Of a stretch of 47,190 nt of DNA, positions 7,572 to 17,050 are shown in pieces. Source of the DNA: Rhodococcus phenolicus. GTDB taxonomy: Bacteria; Actinomycetota; Actinomycetes; Mycobacteriales; Mycobacteriaceae. The notes below the pieces were generated by a model. The model was not told where the DNA came from. It did no database searches and saw only the letters and a list, made by a program, of their open reading frames with translations. The stretch is from contig NZ_LRRH01000033.1 in assembly GCF_001646785.1 (NCBI RefSeq), positions 1-47,190 of the forward strand, read 5' to 3'. The translations under genes and the position numbers were made by a program. The first letter of the stretch is position 1. Every line of letters starts with the position of its first letter.

Positions 7572-9371
7572 ATGGGATTCAAGACCGGCCACTTCCCCGA
7601 GGTGGACCCAGCCACATTCCGCGACCTTCCGTTCCGTGACCGACTGCGCGCCATGTCGACCCACTGGGTCGACTACGGCTTCGGCACCCCGAAGATGGTG
7701 CACTCCGTCTACATCCTCAAACTGCTCTTCCTCTATGTCGGTCTGGGGACCGCCCTCGCGACCCTCACTTCGGGACTGTCGTGGCTCGACGTCGCCTCGT
7801 GGTGGAACCAGCCGATCGTCTACCAGAAGATGCTGCTGTGGACGGTGCTCCTCGAGGCGCTCGGCCTCGGCGGCTCCTGGGGCCCGCTGGCCGGGCACTT
7901 CAAGCCGATGACCGGCGGCTTCCACTTCTGGCTCAAGCCCGACACGATCCGGCTCCCACCCTGGCCGGACAAGGTCCCCGGTACCGCCGGTGACCGCCGT
8001 ACCCTCGGCGACGTGCTGATCTACGCCGCTCTGATCGCCGATCTTCTTGTTGCCGTGTTGCTTCCGGGAATGCACACCGACGCGCTCGATTCCCTCGTTG
8101 CCGACAATGCCGGGCTGATCCGGCCGGCGGTGGTGGCACCGCTCATCGTGCTCCTCGTCGTGATCGGCCTGCGCGACAAGGTCATCTTCCTCGCCGCACG
8201 CGGTGAGCAGTACCTCCCGGCGATCGTGTTCTTCACGTTCCTGCCGTTCGTCGACATGATCGTGGCGCTCAAGCTGCTCATCGTCGTCGTGTGGATCGGC
8301 GCCGGCGTCTCGAAGTTCGGGAACCACTTCTCGCTGGTGGTCCCGCCGATGATCAGCAACACGCCGTGGTTGCCGTCGAAGCGGATCAAGCGCGCGCACT
8401 ACCGCAACTTCCCGGAGGACCTGCGCCCGTCCCGCCTCGGTGGCGGCGTCGCGCACGTCCTCGGCACGTGCGTCGAGATCATCACCCCGATCGTCCTGCT
8501 CTTCTCCACCGACCGCACGGTCACGTTGCTCGCAGTGCTGCTGATGGTCGCGTTCCACCTCTTCATCGCGTCGACCTTCCCGCTCGCGGTGCCGCTCGAA
8601 TGGAACCTCCTCTTCGCGTACGCCGCCGTGTTCCTGTTCTGGGGCTTCCCGGCATGGGACGGCTACGGCCTCGGCGACATGTCGTCCCCGTGGCTGGCAC
8701 TCGGCATCGCCGCCGCGCTGGTCTTCTTCCCGATCCTCGGCAACCTGCGGCCCGACCTGGTCTCCTTCCTGCCATCGATGCGTCAGTACGCCGGTAACTG
8801 GGCGTCCGCGACCTGGGCCTTCGCGCCGGGTGCCGAGGAGAAGCTGAACCGGCACATCGTCCGGGCCTCGAAGAACACCTACACCCAGTTGCTCGACTCG
8901 TACCCGCCGGACGTCGCGGACGTCGTGATGCACCAGTTGCTCGGCTGGCGTTCGCTGCACAGCCAGGGCCGGGCGCTGGTCTCGCTGATGATGCGGCACC
9001 TCGGAGACGACATCGACACCTACGACGTGCGTGAGGCCGAGTTCTCGTGCAACTCCGTCGTCGCGTTCAACTTCGGCGACGGGCACCTGCACAACGAGCA
9101 TCTGATCGCCGCGATCCAGAGGCGCTGCAACTTCGCACCCGGCGAGTTCATCGTCGCCTGGATCGAGTCGCAGCCCATCCACCGCGGCATCCAGGAGTAC
9201 AAGGTGATCGACGCGGCCCTCGGTGTCGTCGAACGCGGCACCTACAAGGTGACCGACGCCGTGGCCGAGCAGCCCTGGCTGCCGAACGGCCCGATCCCGT
9301 TCGACGTGCAGTGGACAATGGACCGCAGGAGCGCACACCGCGAGGGTGACGATCGGGAGGTCCTGGCGTGA
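7572..9371 (+). CDS. DUF3556 multi-pass membrane protein
   Basis: A 599-residue protein that I recognise as the DUF3556 family of mycolata. Residues ~40-400 contain about eight to ten hydrophobic segments, for example around SVYILKLLFLYVGLG, LIYAALIADLLVAVLL and LLIVVVWIGAGVSKF. The last ~200 residues are soluble. The N-terminus (MGFKTGHFPEVDP) has no signal peptide. ATG 7572 is set by an AGGAGG about 8 bases upstream. Its stop overlaps the GTG of the FAD oxidoreductase gene, so the two are translationally coupled. The biochemical function is unknown; the neighbours suggest a role in lipid or isoprenoid oxidation at the membrane. Confidence 0.8.
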   Translation: MGFKTGHFPEVDPATFRDLPFRDRLRAMSTHWVDYGFGTPKMVHSVYILKLLFLYVGLGTALATLTSGLSWLDVASWWNQPIVYQKMLLWTVLLEALGLGGSWGPLAGHFKPMTGGFHFWLKPDTIRLPPWPDKVPGTAGDRRTLGDVLIYAALIADLLVAVLLPGMHTDALDSLVADNAGLIRPAVVAPLIVLLVVIGLRDKVIFLAARGEQYLPAIVFFTFLPFVDMIVALKLLIVVVWIGAGVSKFGNHFSLVVPPMISNTPWLPSKRIKRAHYRNFPEDLRPSRLGGGVAHVLGTCVEIITPIVLLFSTDRTVTLLAVLLMVAFHLFIASTFPLAVPLEWNLLFAYAAVFLFWGFPAWDGYGLGDMSSPWLALGIAAALVFFPILGNLRPDLVSFLPSMRQYAGNWASATWAFAPGAEEKLNRHIVRASKNTYTQLLDSYPPDVADVVMHQLLGWRSLHSQGRALVSLMMRHLGDDIDTYDVREAEFSCNSVVAFNFGDGHLHNEHLIAAIQRRCNFAPGEFIVAWIESQPIHRGIQEYKVIDAALGVVERGTYKVTDAVAEQPWLPNGPIPFDVQWTMDRRSAHREGDDREVLA

Positions 9372-10795
9372 GCACAGCGGTCGTGGTCGGCAGCGGGCCC
9401 AACGGGCTCGCGGCCGCCGTCCACCTCGCCCGCAGCGGCGTGGACGTCCAGGTCCTCGAAGCGGCCGACGAGATCGGTGGCGGGACCCGCTCGGGCGAGC
9501 TCACCGTCCCCGGCCTGGTCCACGACCACTGCTCCGCGTTCCACCCGATGGGTGCGGGCTCCCCCTACCTGCAAACCCTCGGGCTCGAGGAGTACGGGCT
9601 GCGGTGGAAGTGGCCCGAGGTCGACTGCGCACACCCGCTCGACGACGGCGAGGCCGCCCTGCTGCACCGGTCACTGGAGACCACCGCCGTGGGACTCGGG
9701 GCCGACGGCGCACGGTGGCGCCGGATGTTCGCGGACCTGTCCTCCGGGTTCGACGCGCTGGCCGCCGACCTGATGCGCCCGGTCCTGAACGTGCCGAGGC
9801 ATCCGCTGCGGCTGGCCGCGTTCGGACCCCGGGCGCTGCTGCCGGCCGTGGTCTCGGCGCGCTGGTTCCGCACTCCGAAGGCGCGGGCGCTCTTCGGGGG
9901 GATCGCGGCGCACGCCTATCACCGGCTGGACCGGCCCGCGACCTCCGCGGTCGGGTTGATGATCACCGCGGCCGGGCACCGCTACGGATGGCCGGTCGCC
10001 GAGGGCGGATCCGCCGCCATCACCCGCGCGCTCGCCGCGCAACTGGCCGAGCACGGCGGCAAGATCCACACCGGTGTGCGGGTACGCTGCGCCGCGGACA
10101 TCCCGCCCGCGGACGTCGTGCTGCTCGACGTCGCGCCCGTTGGTGCCCTCGGGATCCTCGGGGAGGCCGTGCCGTCACGGATCGTCAAGTCCTACCGGAA
10201 GTTCCGCCACGCGCCCGCGGCGTTCAAAGTCGACTTCGCGGTCGAGGGCCCGATCCCGTGGAACGACCCGGCGGTCGGCCGTGCCGGGACCGTGCATCTG
10301 GGCGGCGACTTCGACGAGATCGCCCGGGCGGAACGGGACGTCGCGTGCGGGCGGATGCCGCAGCGTCCGTTCGTGCTGCTGGGGCAGCAGTACGTCGCCG
10401 ACCCGAGCCGTTCCCGTGACGGTGTGAACCCGGTGTACGCGTACGCGCATGTACCGGCCGGATACCCCGGCGACGCGACCGCCGCGGTGGTCGCGCAGAT
10501 AGAACGGTTCGCGCCGGGCTTCCGCGAGCGTGTCGTCGCCACGACGGTGGCGACGACGGCGGACCTGCAACGGGACAACCCCAACCAGGTGGGCGGAGAC
10601 ATCATCGGCGGCGCGAATGCCGGCGTGCAGGTGGTGTTCCGGCCGCGAATCTCCCTGGACCCTTACCGGATCGGAGTGCCAGGAGTGTTCCTGTGCTCGG
10701 CGTCCACCCCACCCGGGGCGGGCGCGCACGGCATGTGCGGATACAACGCCGCCGAATCCGCACTGCGTCACCTGCGGGACATCGGCCGTGGCTGA
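9368..10795 (+). CDS. Phytoene-desaturase-like FAD-dependent oxidoreductase
   Basis: A 475-residue flavoprotein of the phytoene dehydrogenase/NAD(P)-FAD oxidoreductase class (COG1233). The N-terminal dinucleotide motif is VVGSGPNGLAAAVHLAR, followed by EAADEIGGGTRS, and the C-terminal FAD-contacting region is PGAGAHGMCGYNAA. These enzymes desaturate or isomerise polyunsaturated or isoprenoid substrates; no carotenoid synthesis genes are nearby, so carotenoid desaturation is not implied. The GTG start at 9368 overlaps the previous stop (GTGA), and the 3' end overlaps the likely start of the PucR regulator. Confidence 0.85.
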   Translation: MSTAVVVGSGPNGLAAAVHLARSGVDVQVLEAADEIGGGTRSGELTVPGLVHDHCSAFHPMGAGSPYLQTLGLEEYGLRWKWPEVDCAHPLDDGEAALLHRSLETTAVGLGADGARWRRMFADLSSGFDALAADLMRPVLNVPRHPLRLAAFGPRALLPAVVSARWFRTPKARALFGGIAAHAYHRLDRPATSAVGLMITAAGHRYGWPVAEGGSAAITRALAAQLAEHGGKIHTGVRVRCAADIPPADVVLLDVAPVGALGILGEAVPSRIVKSYRKFRHAPAAFKVDFAVEGPIPWNDPAVGRAGTVHLGGDFDEIARAERDVACGRMPQRPFVLLGQQYVADPSRSRDGVNPVYAYAHVPAGYPGDATAAVVAQIERFAPGFRERVVATTVATTADLQRDNPNQVGGDIIGGANAGVQVVFRPRISLDPYRIGVPGVFLCSASTPPGAGAHGMCGYNAAESALRHLRDIGRG

Positions 10796-12086
10796 GCCGA
10801 TCCCCATGGACACGCCCGGACGCGGCACACCGCACACGCACGAGGAGGTCCGCCGCGTCGTCGCCGAGATCGCGCAGCGGTTCGACGACCGCCAGCAGGA
10901 GATCACGCGGGCGATGACGGTGATGATGGCCCGCGAGGTCGATCAGCTCGACGAGGATCCGCAACTGGTGGAACTGCTCGAGGCGAGCGTGCACGGCAAC
11001 ATCGCGACCCTGATCCACGTGCTCGCCAACGACATTCCCACCGAGCACCTCCATCCCACCACGGCTGCAGTGGAATACGCGTTGCGTCTGGCCCAGCGTG
11101 ACGTGTCGTCGCATTCGCTGGTGCGCGCATACCACCTCGGGCAGAACGACTTCATGCGCATGTGCGTCGACGAGGTCCGCTCCATGAACCTGCCTCCGGA
11201 TCTGGCGTTCGACGTGATCGAGGACGTCTCGTACGTGGTCTCCCGGTACATCGACCGGATCACCCTGTACGTGTTCGACGCGTACGAGAAGGAACGGCAC
11301 CGGTGGTCCGCGGTGCGCGGAAACGTGCACTCGGCGCTGATCCACGGGATCGTCGACGGCTCCGAAACGGATTCGGCGGCATTCGAATCCGAAACCGGAT
11401 ACCGACTCGACCGCGGTCACCTGGCAGTGATCGCATGGACCACCACGGAACCGGCGGACGGTGGCGTCAGCCCTCTCGAGCGGCTGGTCCGGGCCGTCGC
11501 GGAGCACGTGCGGGCGGACGGCGCGCCGATCCTCACCGCCGTCGACCGCCGCACCGTGTGGGCGTGGTTGCCGTTCGGGCGCTCTCTGCCGGCGGTCGAC
11601 ACCGACGCGCTCGCGGCCGTGGTGGGTGCCCATCCCACCGGCCGGGTGGCGCTCGGTCTGCCCGCCACGGGGCTCACCGGCTTTCGTCGCACCCACGAGC
11701 AGGCCCGTGCGGCCTACTCGATCGCTCTGGTGCACAGCACGTCCCGGCGTCGCGTCATCGGGTTCGGCGACCGGGGTGTCGCGATCGTCTCGCTCCTCGC
11801 CCGCAACCTGGATGCCGCCCGGGCCTGGGTCGGGGAGGTGCTCGGTCCGCTCGCGGACGACACCGAACAGGCCGCGATGCTGCGGGTGACGCTCGGCACG
11901 TACTTCGCGACCGGCGAGAGTCACCTGCGTACCGCCGAACGCCTGACCCTGCACCGCAACACCGTCAAGTACCGGGTCGGCAAGGCGCTCGGCGACCCCA
12001 CCCGTGCACCGGCGACGCACGACAAGCTCGACATCGCGCTCGCGTTGCAGGCCTGCGAGTACCTGGGCAGCTCCGTACTGCGCTGA
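10788..12086 (+). CDS. PucR-family transcriptional regulator
   Basis: A 432-residue regulator (426 if ATG 10806 is used). The C-terminal ~60 residues are the PucR-type helix-turn-helix: RTAERLTLHRNTVKYRVGKA. Before it is a GGDEF-like CdaR/PucR sensory middle domain with FRRTHEQARAAYSIAL. The N-terminal ~180 residues are helical, beginning near HEEVRRVVAEIAQRFDD. GTG 10788 overlaps the FAD oxidoreductase stop, which suggests it is the last gene of the ligase-DUF3556-oxidoreductase operon and probably its local regulator. A perfect hairpin follows 5 bases after the stop. Confidence 0.88.
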   Translation: MAEPIPMDTPGRGTPHTHEEVRRVVAEIAQRFDDRQQEITRAMTVMMAREVDQLDEDPQLVELLEASVHGNIATLIHVLANDIPTEHLHPTTAAVEYALRLAQRDVSSHSLVRAYHLGQNDFMRMCVDEVRSMNLPPDLAFDVIEDVSYVVSRYIDRITLYVFDAYEKERHRWSAVRGNVHSALIHGIVDGSETDSAAFESETGYRLDRGHLAVIAWTTTEPADGGVSPLERLVRAVAEHVRADGAPILTAVDRRTVWAWLPFGRSLPAVDTDALAAVVGAHPTGRVALGLPATGLTGFRRTHEQARAAYSIALVHSTSRRRVIGFGDRGVAIVSLLARNLDAARAWVGEVLGPLADDTEQAAMLRVTLGTYFATGESHLRTAERLTLHRNTVKYRVGKALGDPTRAPATHDKLDIALALQACEYLGSSVLR

Positions 12087-12090
12087 CGCG

Positions 12091-12136
12091 CCGGTGTGCA
12101 CTTGTGGCGGTCGGAGCCGCCACAAGTGCACACCGG
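12091..12136. terminator. Perfect 20-bp hairpin between convergent genes
   Basis: The arms 12091-12110 (CCGGTGTGCACTTGTGGCGG) and 12117-12136 are exact reverse complements over a 6-base loop. It lies 4 bases after the PucR stop and 4 bases before the PhoX stop on the other strand. It has no clear T-run, but its position suits a bidirectional terminator. The perfect match over 20 bp is unusual and may mark a repeat family. Confidence 0.75.
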
Positions 12137-12140
12137 GCCG

Positions 12141-14213
12141 TCAGGCCCCGATCAGTCCGCCGGGCTTCCAGGCCACCGCCACCGCAGGCCGCGGCTGGGC
12201 GGTGCCGCCGTCCGGCCAGTGCGACGCCGGCGCGTCCCACGACGCGTCGTCGGTCTCCCCCGGATGCTGCACGCACACCACGACGCGGTTCTCCTGGATG
12301 ATGGGACCGCACGTCTCGGCGCCGACCGGGACGGTGAGGAACTGCTTGGTCTCGCCGCGACGCGGCCCGTCGAGCACGACGGCGAACAGTCCGTCGTTGG
12401 ACTTCAGGGCGTTGCCGTCGGTACTGATCCACAGGTTGCCGTGCGGGTCGAAGGCAAGGTTGTCGGGGCACGAGATCGGGCTGACCTGAGACTTGTCGAA
12501 CCCGCCGAAGTAGGTGTCGGCTGCCTCGGGGTCGCCGCACACCAGCAGCAGATTCCACGTGAACGCGGTGCCGGCGTGATCGTCGTCCAGCTCGAGCACC
12601 TGCCCGTTCTTGTTGTTGACGCGCGGATTCGCCTCGTCGGCGCCGGGTTTGCCGTCGGCCCCCCGGTTGGAGTTGTTGGTCAGGGCGACGTAGACCTTGC
12701 CGGTCACCGGGTTCGGCTCGAAGTCCTCCGGCCGGTCCATCTTCGTGGCGCCGACCTTGTCTCCGGCGAGCCGGGTGAACACCGCGACCTCCTGCGGTGA
12801 CATGCCGTCGACCAGGGATTCCGAGGACCCGTCCTCGTTGGTGCGCAGCAACGGAATCCACGTGCCGGAGCCGGTGAACGCCCCACCTTCGGGCAGGGTT
12901 CCGCTGCCGTCGATCGCGTCGGGGTTGTCGCCGGTGAGCTGTGCGACGTACAGGGTGCCCGCATCGAGCAGGGTCATGTTGTGACGCATCGCCGCCTGCG
13001 AGTTCCCGGCCTGCATCCTCCGCGACGAGACGAACTTGTACATGTAGTCGAATCGTTCGTCGTCGCCGCTGTACGCCACGACCGTGCCGTCGGAGGTGAC
13101 GTGAACGGTTGCGGCCTCGTGTTTGAACCGGCCCAGCGCGGTGTGCTTGACCGGCACCGATGCCGCGTCCCACGGATTCACCTCGACGACCCACCCGAAG
13201 CGGTTGACCTCGTTCGGATTCGCCATCACGTCGAACCGCGGGTCGAAGCGTTCCCACTTGCGTTCGGACGCACCGCCTTCGACGCCGTAGCGGGCGAGGC
13301 GTTCCGCGGCGACCGGATCGGTGACCTGCTCGGCATTCGCGAAGTACTGGTTGAAGTTCTCCTCGCCCGAGAGGACGGTGCCCCACGGGGTGAGCCCGCC
13401 GGAGCAGTTGTTGAGGGTGCCGAGCACCCGGGCGCCGGTCGGATCCGCCGCCGTCTTCAGCAGGTCGCTCCCGGCCGCGGGACCGGTGACGGCGAATTCG
13501 GTCAGGCCGGTGACACGACGGTTGTACTGCCCGAATTCCGGAGTGAGACGCCCCGTTCCGGGCTCCCCCTTGACCTGCACGACGGACAGACCGTGGTTGG
13601 CCCAGCCGATGCGCACCTGCTCCTCGGTGGGATTCTCCGGATCGTATCCGGCGAACATGAACGGTTCGGTCGTGTACTCGTGGTTGACAACCAGCAGATA
13701 GGTGTTGGGCACACCGTCGACGGGCAGCAGGCCGGCGAAGTCGTTGTTGAACCCGAACTGCTTCTCCTGCGCCGCCGCGGTCTGGTTCGCGATGTCGAAG
13801 GCCGGCGCGTCGGGCAGCACCGGGTCGCCCCAGCGGATCACGACGGCCTGCTCGTAACCGCCGGGAACGGTCAGCGCGTCCGTCGTGTTCGGGGCAACGG
13901 ACGTGAAATCCGTTCCGGGAGCCGCAGGACCGAGATCTCCGATACCGGGGGCGGGCGTCTCACCGGCGCTCGCGTCGTCCGAGCAGGCCGTGAGCGCCCC
14001 GCCCGCACCGACCGCGAGGACCGCCATCGCACCACCGCGCAGCACCCCACGCCGCGACACCGCGTTCCGGACGATGTCCCCGAAGTACGCACCACCGGAG
14101 ACGTTCGGCACCGCGTGCGAACAGGCATCGCCGCACTTGTAGCGGCACGTGACGTTCGCCCGGGACGACTTCCCGTCGTGGGTGACGAACAGCGGCAGAT
14201 CCTTGATGCGCAC
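12141..14213 (-). CDS. phoX: PhoX-family alkaline phosphatase, Tat-exported lipoprotein
   Basis: A 690-residue PhoX/DUF839 protein. The N-terminus holds a Cys motif (CRYKCGDAC at 23-31), then a twin-arginine signal SRRGVLRGGAMAVLAVGAGG at 53-72 with a lipobox LTAC at Cys77, so the mature protein should be anchored outside the membrane after Tat export. The active-site region NNCSGGLTPWGTVLSGEEN is present, and EVNPWDAAS follows. PhoX enzymes are calcium/iron-dependent phosphomonoesterases that scavenge phosphate. GTG 14213 is preferred over the ATG eight codons upstream because GAGGGAG lies just before it. It may be the last gene of the ABC transporter operon, 90 bases after the ATPase gene; I saw no clear Pho box. 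Confidence 0.85.
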   Translation of the reverse strand: MRIKDLPLFVTHDGKSSRANVTCRYKCGDACSHAVPNVSGGAYFGDIVRNAVSRRGVLRGGAMAVLAVGAGGALTACSDDASAGETPAPGIGDLGPAAPGTDFTSVAPNTTDALTVPGGYEQAVVIRWGDPVLPDAPAFDIANQTAAAQEKQFGFNNDFAGLLPVDGVPNTYLLVVNHEYTTEPFMFAGYDPENPTEEQVRIGWANHGLSVVQVKGEPGTGRLTPEFGQYNRRVTGLTEFAVTGPAAGSDLLKTAADPTGARVLGTLNNCSGGLTPWGTVLSGEENFNQYFANAEQVTDPVAAERLARYGVEGGASERKWERFDPRFDVMANPNEVNRFGWVVEVNPWDAASVPVKHTALGRFKHEAATVHVTSDGTVVAYSGDDERFDYMYKFVSSRRMQAGNSQAAMRHNMTLLDAGTLYVAQLTGDNPDAIDGSGTLPEGGAFTGSGTWIPLLRTNEDGSSESLVDGMSPQEVAVFTRLAGDKVGATKMDRPEDFEPNPVTGKVYVALTNNSNRGADGKPGADEANPRVNNKNGQVLELDDDHAGTAFTWNLLLVCGDPEAADTYFGGFDKSQVSPISCPDNLAFDPHGNLWISTDGNALKSNDGLFAVVLDGPRRGETKQFLTVPVGAETCGPIIQENRVVVCVQHPGETDDASWDAPASHWPDGGTAQPRPAVAVAWKPGGLIGA

Positions 14214-14303
14214 GTGAACTCCCTCGTCGATTCGCATTCCGCGGGCACCGTAGAAGGCCGAAACGAGACGCAGGGAACGAGAAGGTGAACAGTGAGCGGT
14301 CGG

Positions 14304-15047
14304 TCAGAGAACCTGCGACAGGAACTGCTGCAGCCGTTCGGTTTCGGGACTGTCGAACAGCTGGTCCGGCGTGCCGGTTTCGACGACCGCGCCGTGATCC
14401 ATGAACACGACCGTGTCCGACACCGATCGCGCGAAGCCCATCTCGTGGGTGACGACGACCATCGTCATTCCCCCCGAACCGAGGTCGGCCATCAACGCCA
14501 GCACTCCCTTGACGAGTTCGGGATCGAGAGCGGAGGTCGCCTCGTCGAAGAACATCACCTCGGGTTTCATGGCGAGGGCCCGGGCGATCGCGACGCGCTG
14601 CTGCTGCCCGCCGGACAGGTTCGCCGGCCTCGACTCGGCCTTGTGGGCGAGCCCGACCAGTTCGAGCTGGGTGAGCGCGAGGTCGCGGGCCTCGGTCTTC
14701 GACATCCCCTTGAGCTTGCGCGGGGCCAGTGCGACGTTCTCGACGACCGTCTTGTGCGGGAACAGGTTGAAGTGCTGGAACACCATCCCGATGCGCTGGC
14801 GCAGCGTGTCGGGATCGTCCTTCAGCACCGACCTGCCGTCGAGCAGCACGTCGCCCGCGTCGGGTTCGTGCAGCCGGTTGAGCACCCGCAGCAGCGTCGA
14901 CTTGCCGGAGCCGGACGGCCCGATCACGGTGACGGTCTTGCCGGCATCGACGTGCAGGTCGACACCGCGCAGCACCTTGTTCGACCCGAAGGCCAGATGC
15001 AGTCCGGTGCCGGTGAGCGAGACACCCTCGAGAGATGGCGTGGTCAT
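14304..15047 (-). CDS. Amino-acid ABC transporter ATP-binding protein
   Basis: A 247-residue ATPase of the polar amino-acid uptake (PAAT, GlnQ/HisP-like) class. It has Walker [10 protein letters not shown] at 43-51, the Q-loop [12 protein letters not shown] typical of this class, the signature LSGGQQQR, Walker [15 protein letters not shown] and the H-loop VTHEMGFA. It starts 8 bases after the fused substrate-binding/permease gene and should power that transporter. Confidence 0.9.
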   Translation of the reverse strand: MTTPSLEGVSLTGTGLHLAFGSNKVLRGVDLHVDAGKTVTVIGPSGSGKSTLLRVLNRLHEPDAGDVLLDGRSVLKDDPDTLRQRIGMVFQHFNLFPHKTVVENVALAPRKLKGMSKTEARDLALTQLELVGLAHKAESRPANLSGGQQQRVAIARALAMKPEVMFFDEATSALDPELVKGVLALMADLGSGGMTMVVVTHEMGFARSVSDTVVFMDHGAVVETGTPDQLFDSPETERLQQFLSQVL

Positions 15048-15055
15048 GGTCCTTC

Positions 15056-16855
15056 TCAGCCTCTCTCCACGACGATGTCCTGCTCGAGCGGATCGAGCGT
15101 GGTTTCCTTCCGGCCGACACGCAGCCGATGGTCGATGTAGTTCACCAGGTGCGTCAGCGGCACCGTCAGAATCAGGTAGAACAGGCCGGCGGCGACGAGC
15201 GGTGACAGGTTGCCGGTCTGCGCGTTGAGGTCCCGGCCGACCGCGAACAGTTCGCGTTGCGTCGCGAGCAGACCCAGGAAGTAGATCAGCGACGAGTCCT
15301 TGATGAGGGCGATGAACTGGTTCATCAAGGCAGGCAGCACCCGGCGGATGCCCTGCGGGACCACCACCAGCGACATCGACTTCCGGTAGCTGAAGCCGAG
15401 CGCACGCGCCGCCTCCATCTGTCCGGGTTCGACGGACTGGATGCCGGAGCGGAAGATCTCGCCGATGTATGCCGCGGCCAGCAGGGACAGTGCCGCCGCG
15501 CCGAGCCAGTAGGGGTTGTTGCCGGTGATGCCCTGCACGACCGGCCCCACCCCGAGACCGACGAGCAGGATGATCACGACGGCGGGCAGGCCCCGGAAGA
15601 TGTCGGTGTAGACGCGGGCGGGCCAGCGCAGCCAGCGGGTGCGGGAGATCCCGGCCACCGCCAGCAGCATGCCGAGGATCGTGCCGGCGATTCCGGACGT
15701 CAGGGCGAGGATCAAGGTGTTCGGCAGACCCGTCTTCAACAGGTCGGGGAACGCCTTCTTGTAGAGCTCCCAGTCGAAGAACGTGTCGCCCAGCTGCGCC
15801 AGCGCGGACTTCGGCTCGGCGACCGGAGTGCCCGCCGGTTCGGATCCGGACTCGGCGGCGAGGGCCGCGAAATCGGGTAGTTCCGGTTCGGGTGCGGCCC
15901 TGCTGCCCGGCTTCCAGCCCTCCGGCAGTTCGCGCGGCACCCACTCGGTGTACAGCTCCGCCCACGTGCCGTCGGCGATCACCGCGTCCAGCCCGGAGTT
16001 CAGGGCGTCGATCAGCGGCTGGTTCTCCTTCGCGACCGCCCAGCCGACGAAGTTGTTGACGCTGAACGTGTTCTCGACGATGGAGGTGGCGTCACCGGGT
16101 GCGATGGCGCCTTCGGCCTGCTGGGACGGTGCCACCCACGCGTCGATCTGCCCGGTCTTCAGGTTCGCGTACGCGGTGTTGTAGTCCGGGAACTTCACCG
16201 GATCGAGGTTCAGGGTGTTGACGACGTAATCGTCCTGCACGGTGCCCTGCACCACGCCGATGCGGGTCGAGGCGTTCAGATCCGCGAACCCGGTGATCGG
16301 GCTGCCGTTGGGCACCACGAGTGAGAAGTACCCGAAGTCGTAGCCGTTGGTGAACCCGACGAGGTTGCGGCGCTCGTCGGTGGTGGTGATCGACGACGAT
16401 CCGACATCGAAGCGGTGCCCCGCGACCTGCGCGAGCAGCCCGGCGAACTCGGTGCCGACGAACTGCACCTCCAGGCCGAGCTTCTCCCCGATCGCCTTCA
16501 GAACCTCGTTGTCGTAGCCGGTGAACACACCGTCCGAGTTCACGCAGATGCTCGGCGGAGCGTCGGACAACGTGCCGACGGTCAGGACACCCGGCTTGAT
16601 GAGACCGAGCTTCGACGTGTCGATGCTCTCGAGCGGCACCACGTTCGGCGTGGTGTACCGGTCCTCCGCTTCCGTCGCACCCGCCGCCAGGTTCGTCGGC
16701 GCGGCCGATGCGGAACCGATCCCCGGGGGCGAACACAGGTCGCGGGTTTCGGAGGCTTTGTCGCCCGACGAGCCGCACGACGAGAGCACGAGTGCGAGCA
16801 GCACGGTCAGCAGTACCGCGAACGCGGTGCGAGGGTTCCTCACCGATCGGACCAT
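15056..16855 (-). CDS. Fused substrate-binding protein and permease of an amino-acid ABC transporter
   Basis: A 599-residue fusion. Residues 1-27 are a lipoprotein signal with lipobox Cys27 (LSSC). About 65-320 is a type 3 solute-binding domain with [19 protein letters not shown] and the [12 protein letters not shown] region. After a Pro/Glu/Ala-rich linker (~320-355), the C-terminal ~230 residues are a GlnP-type permease with the [13 protein letters not shown] coupling motif. Fusion of both parts in one chain, as in lactococcal GlnPQ, places the receptor permanently on the translocator. The substrate is probably a polar amino acid, but the residues visible do not decide which. Confidence 0.88.
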   Translation of the reverse strand: MVRSVRNPRTAFAVLLTVLLALVLSSCGSSGDKASETRDLCSPPGIGSASAAPTNLAAGATEAEDRYTTPNVVPLESIDTSKLGLIKPGVLTVGTLSDAPPSICVNSDGVFTGYDNEVLKAIGEKLGLEVQFVGTEFAGLLAQVAGHRFDVGSSSITTTDERRNLVGFTNGYDFGYFSLVVPNGSPITGFADLNASTRIGVVQGTVQDDYVVNTLNLDPVKFPDYNTAYANLKTGQIDAWVAPSQQAEGAIAPGDATSIVENTFSVNNFVGWAVAKENQPLIDALNSGLDAVIADGTWAELYTEWVPRELPEGWKPGSRAAPEPELPDFAALAAESGSEPAGTPVAEPKSALAQLGDTFFDWELYKKAFPDLLKTGLPNTLILALTSGIAGTILGMLLAVAGISRTRWLRWPARVYTDIFRGLPAVVIILLVGLGVGPVVQGITGNNPYWLGAAALSLLAAAYIGEIFRSGIQSVEPGQMEAARALGFSYRKSMSLVVVPQGIRRVLPALMNQFIALIKDSSLIYFLGLLATQRELFAVGRDLNAQTGNLSPLVAAGLFYLILTVPLTHLVNYIDHRLRVGRKETTLDPLEQDIVVERG

Positions 16856-16941
16856 GTTGGGAGCCTAAACCGACGGGTGCGGGTTGAACGGAAACATTCG
16901 TCGACACTATCGGAATCGGATGGTCCGGCACCGCCGCAGGG

Positions 16942-16962
16942 GGTTGTCCCGGTGGCACAACC
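16942..16962. promoter_or_regulatory. Inverted repeat, candidate operator
   Basis: GGTTGT and ACAACC pair over a 9-base spacer in the 195-base divergent region between the ABC transporter and the HSDL2-like SDR. A second small dyad, GGACA-N4-TGTCC, follows at 16987-17000. Together they could bind a regulator of either gene. This is a motif-level guess. Confidence 0.35.
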
Positions 16963-17050
16963 GACTCCGGATTCTCGAGCAGCCCGGGACATTGTTGTCC
17001 GCCTCACACGTCCCTACCGTGAGGGGAACTCCGTAGAAGAGGGAATCATC

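Noticed and set aside
7551..9338. Long minus-strand open frame opposite the DUF3556 gene
   Set aside because: The translation is low-complexity and charged; the plus strand has a ribosome site, membrane segments and operon coupling.
9368..10795. Carotenoid biosynthesis gene crtI
   Set aside because: The fold is shared, but no phytoene synthase or other carotenoid gene is near, and the partner is DUF3556.
14214..14303. Pho box upstream of phoX
   Set aside because: I could not find direct repeats that fit a PhoP site in this gap.
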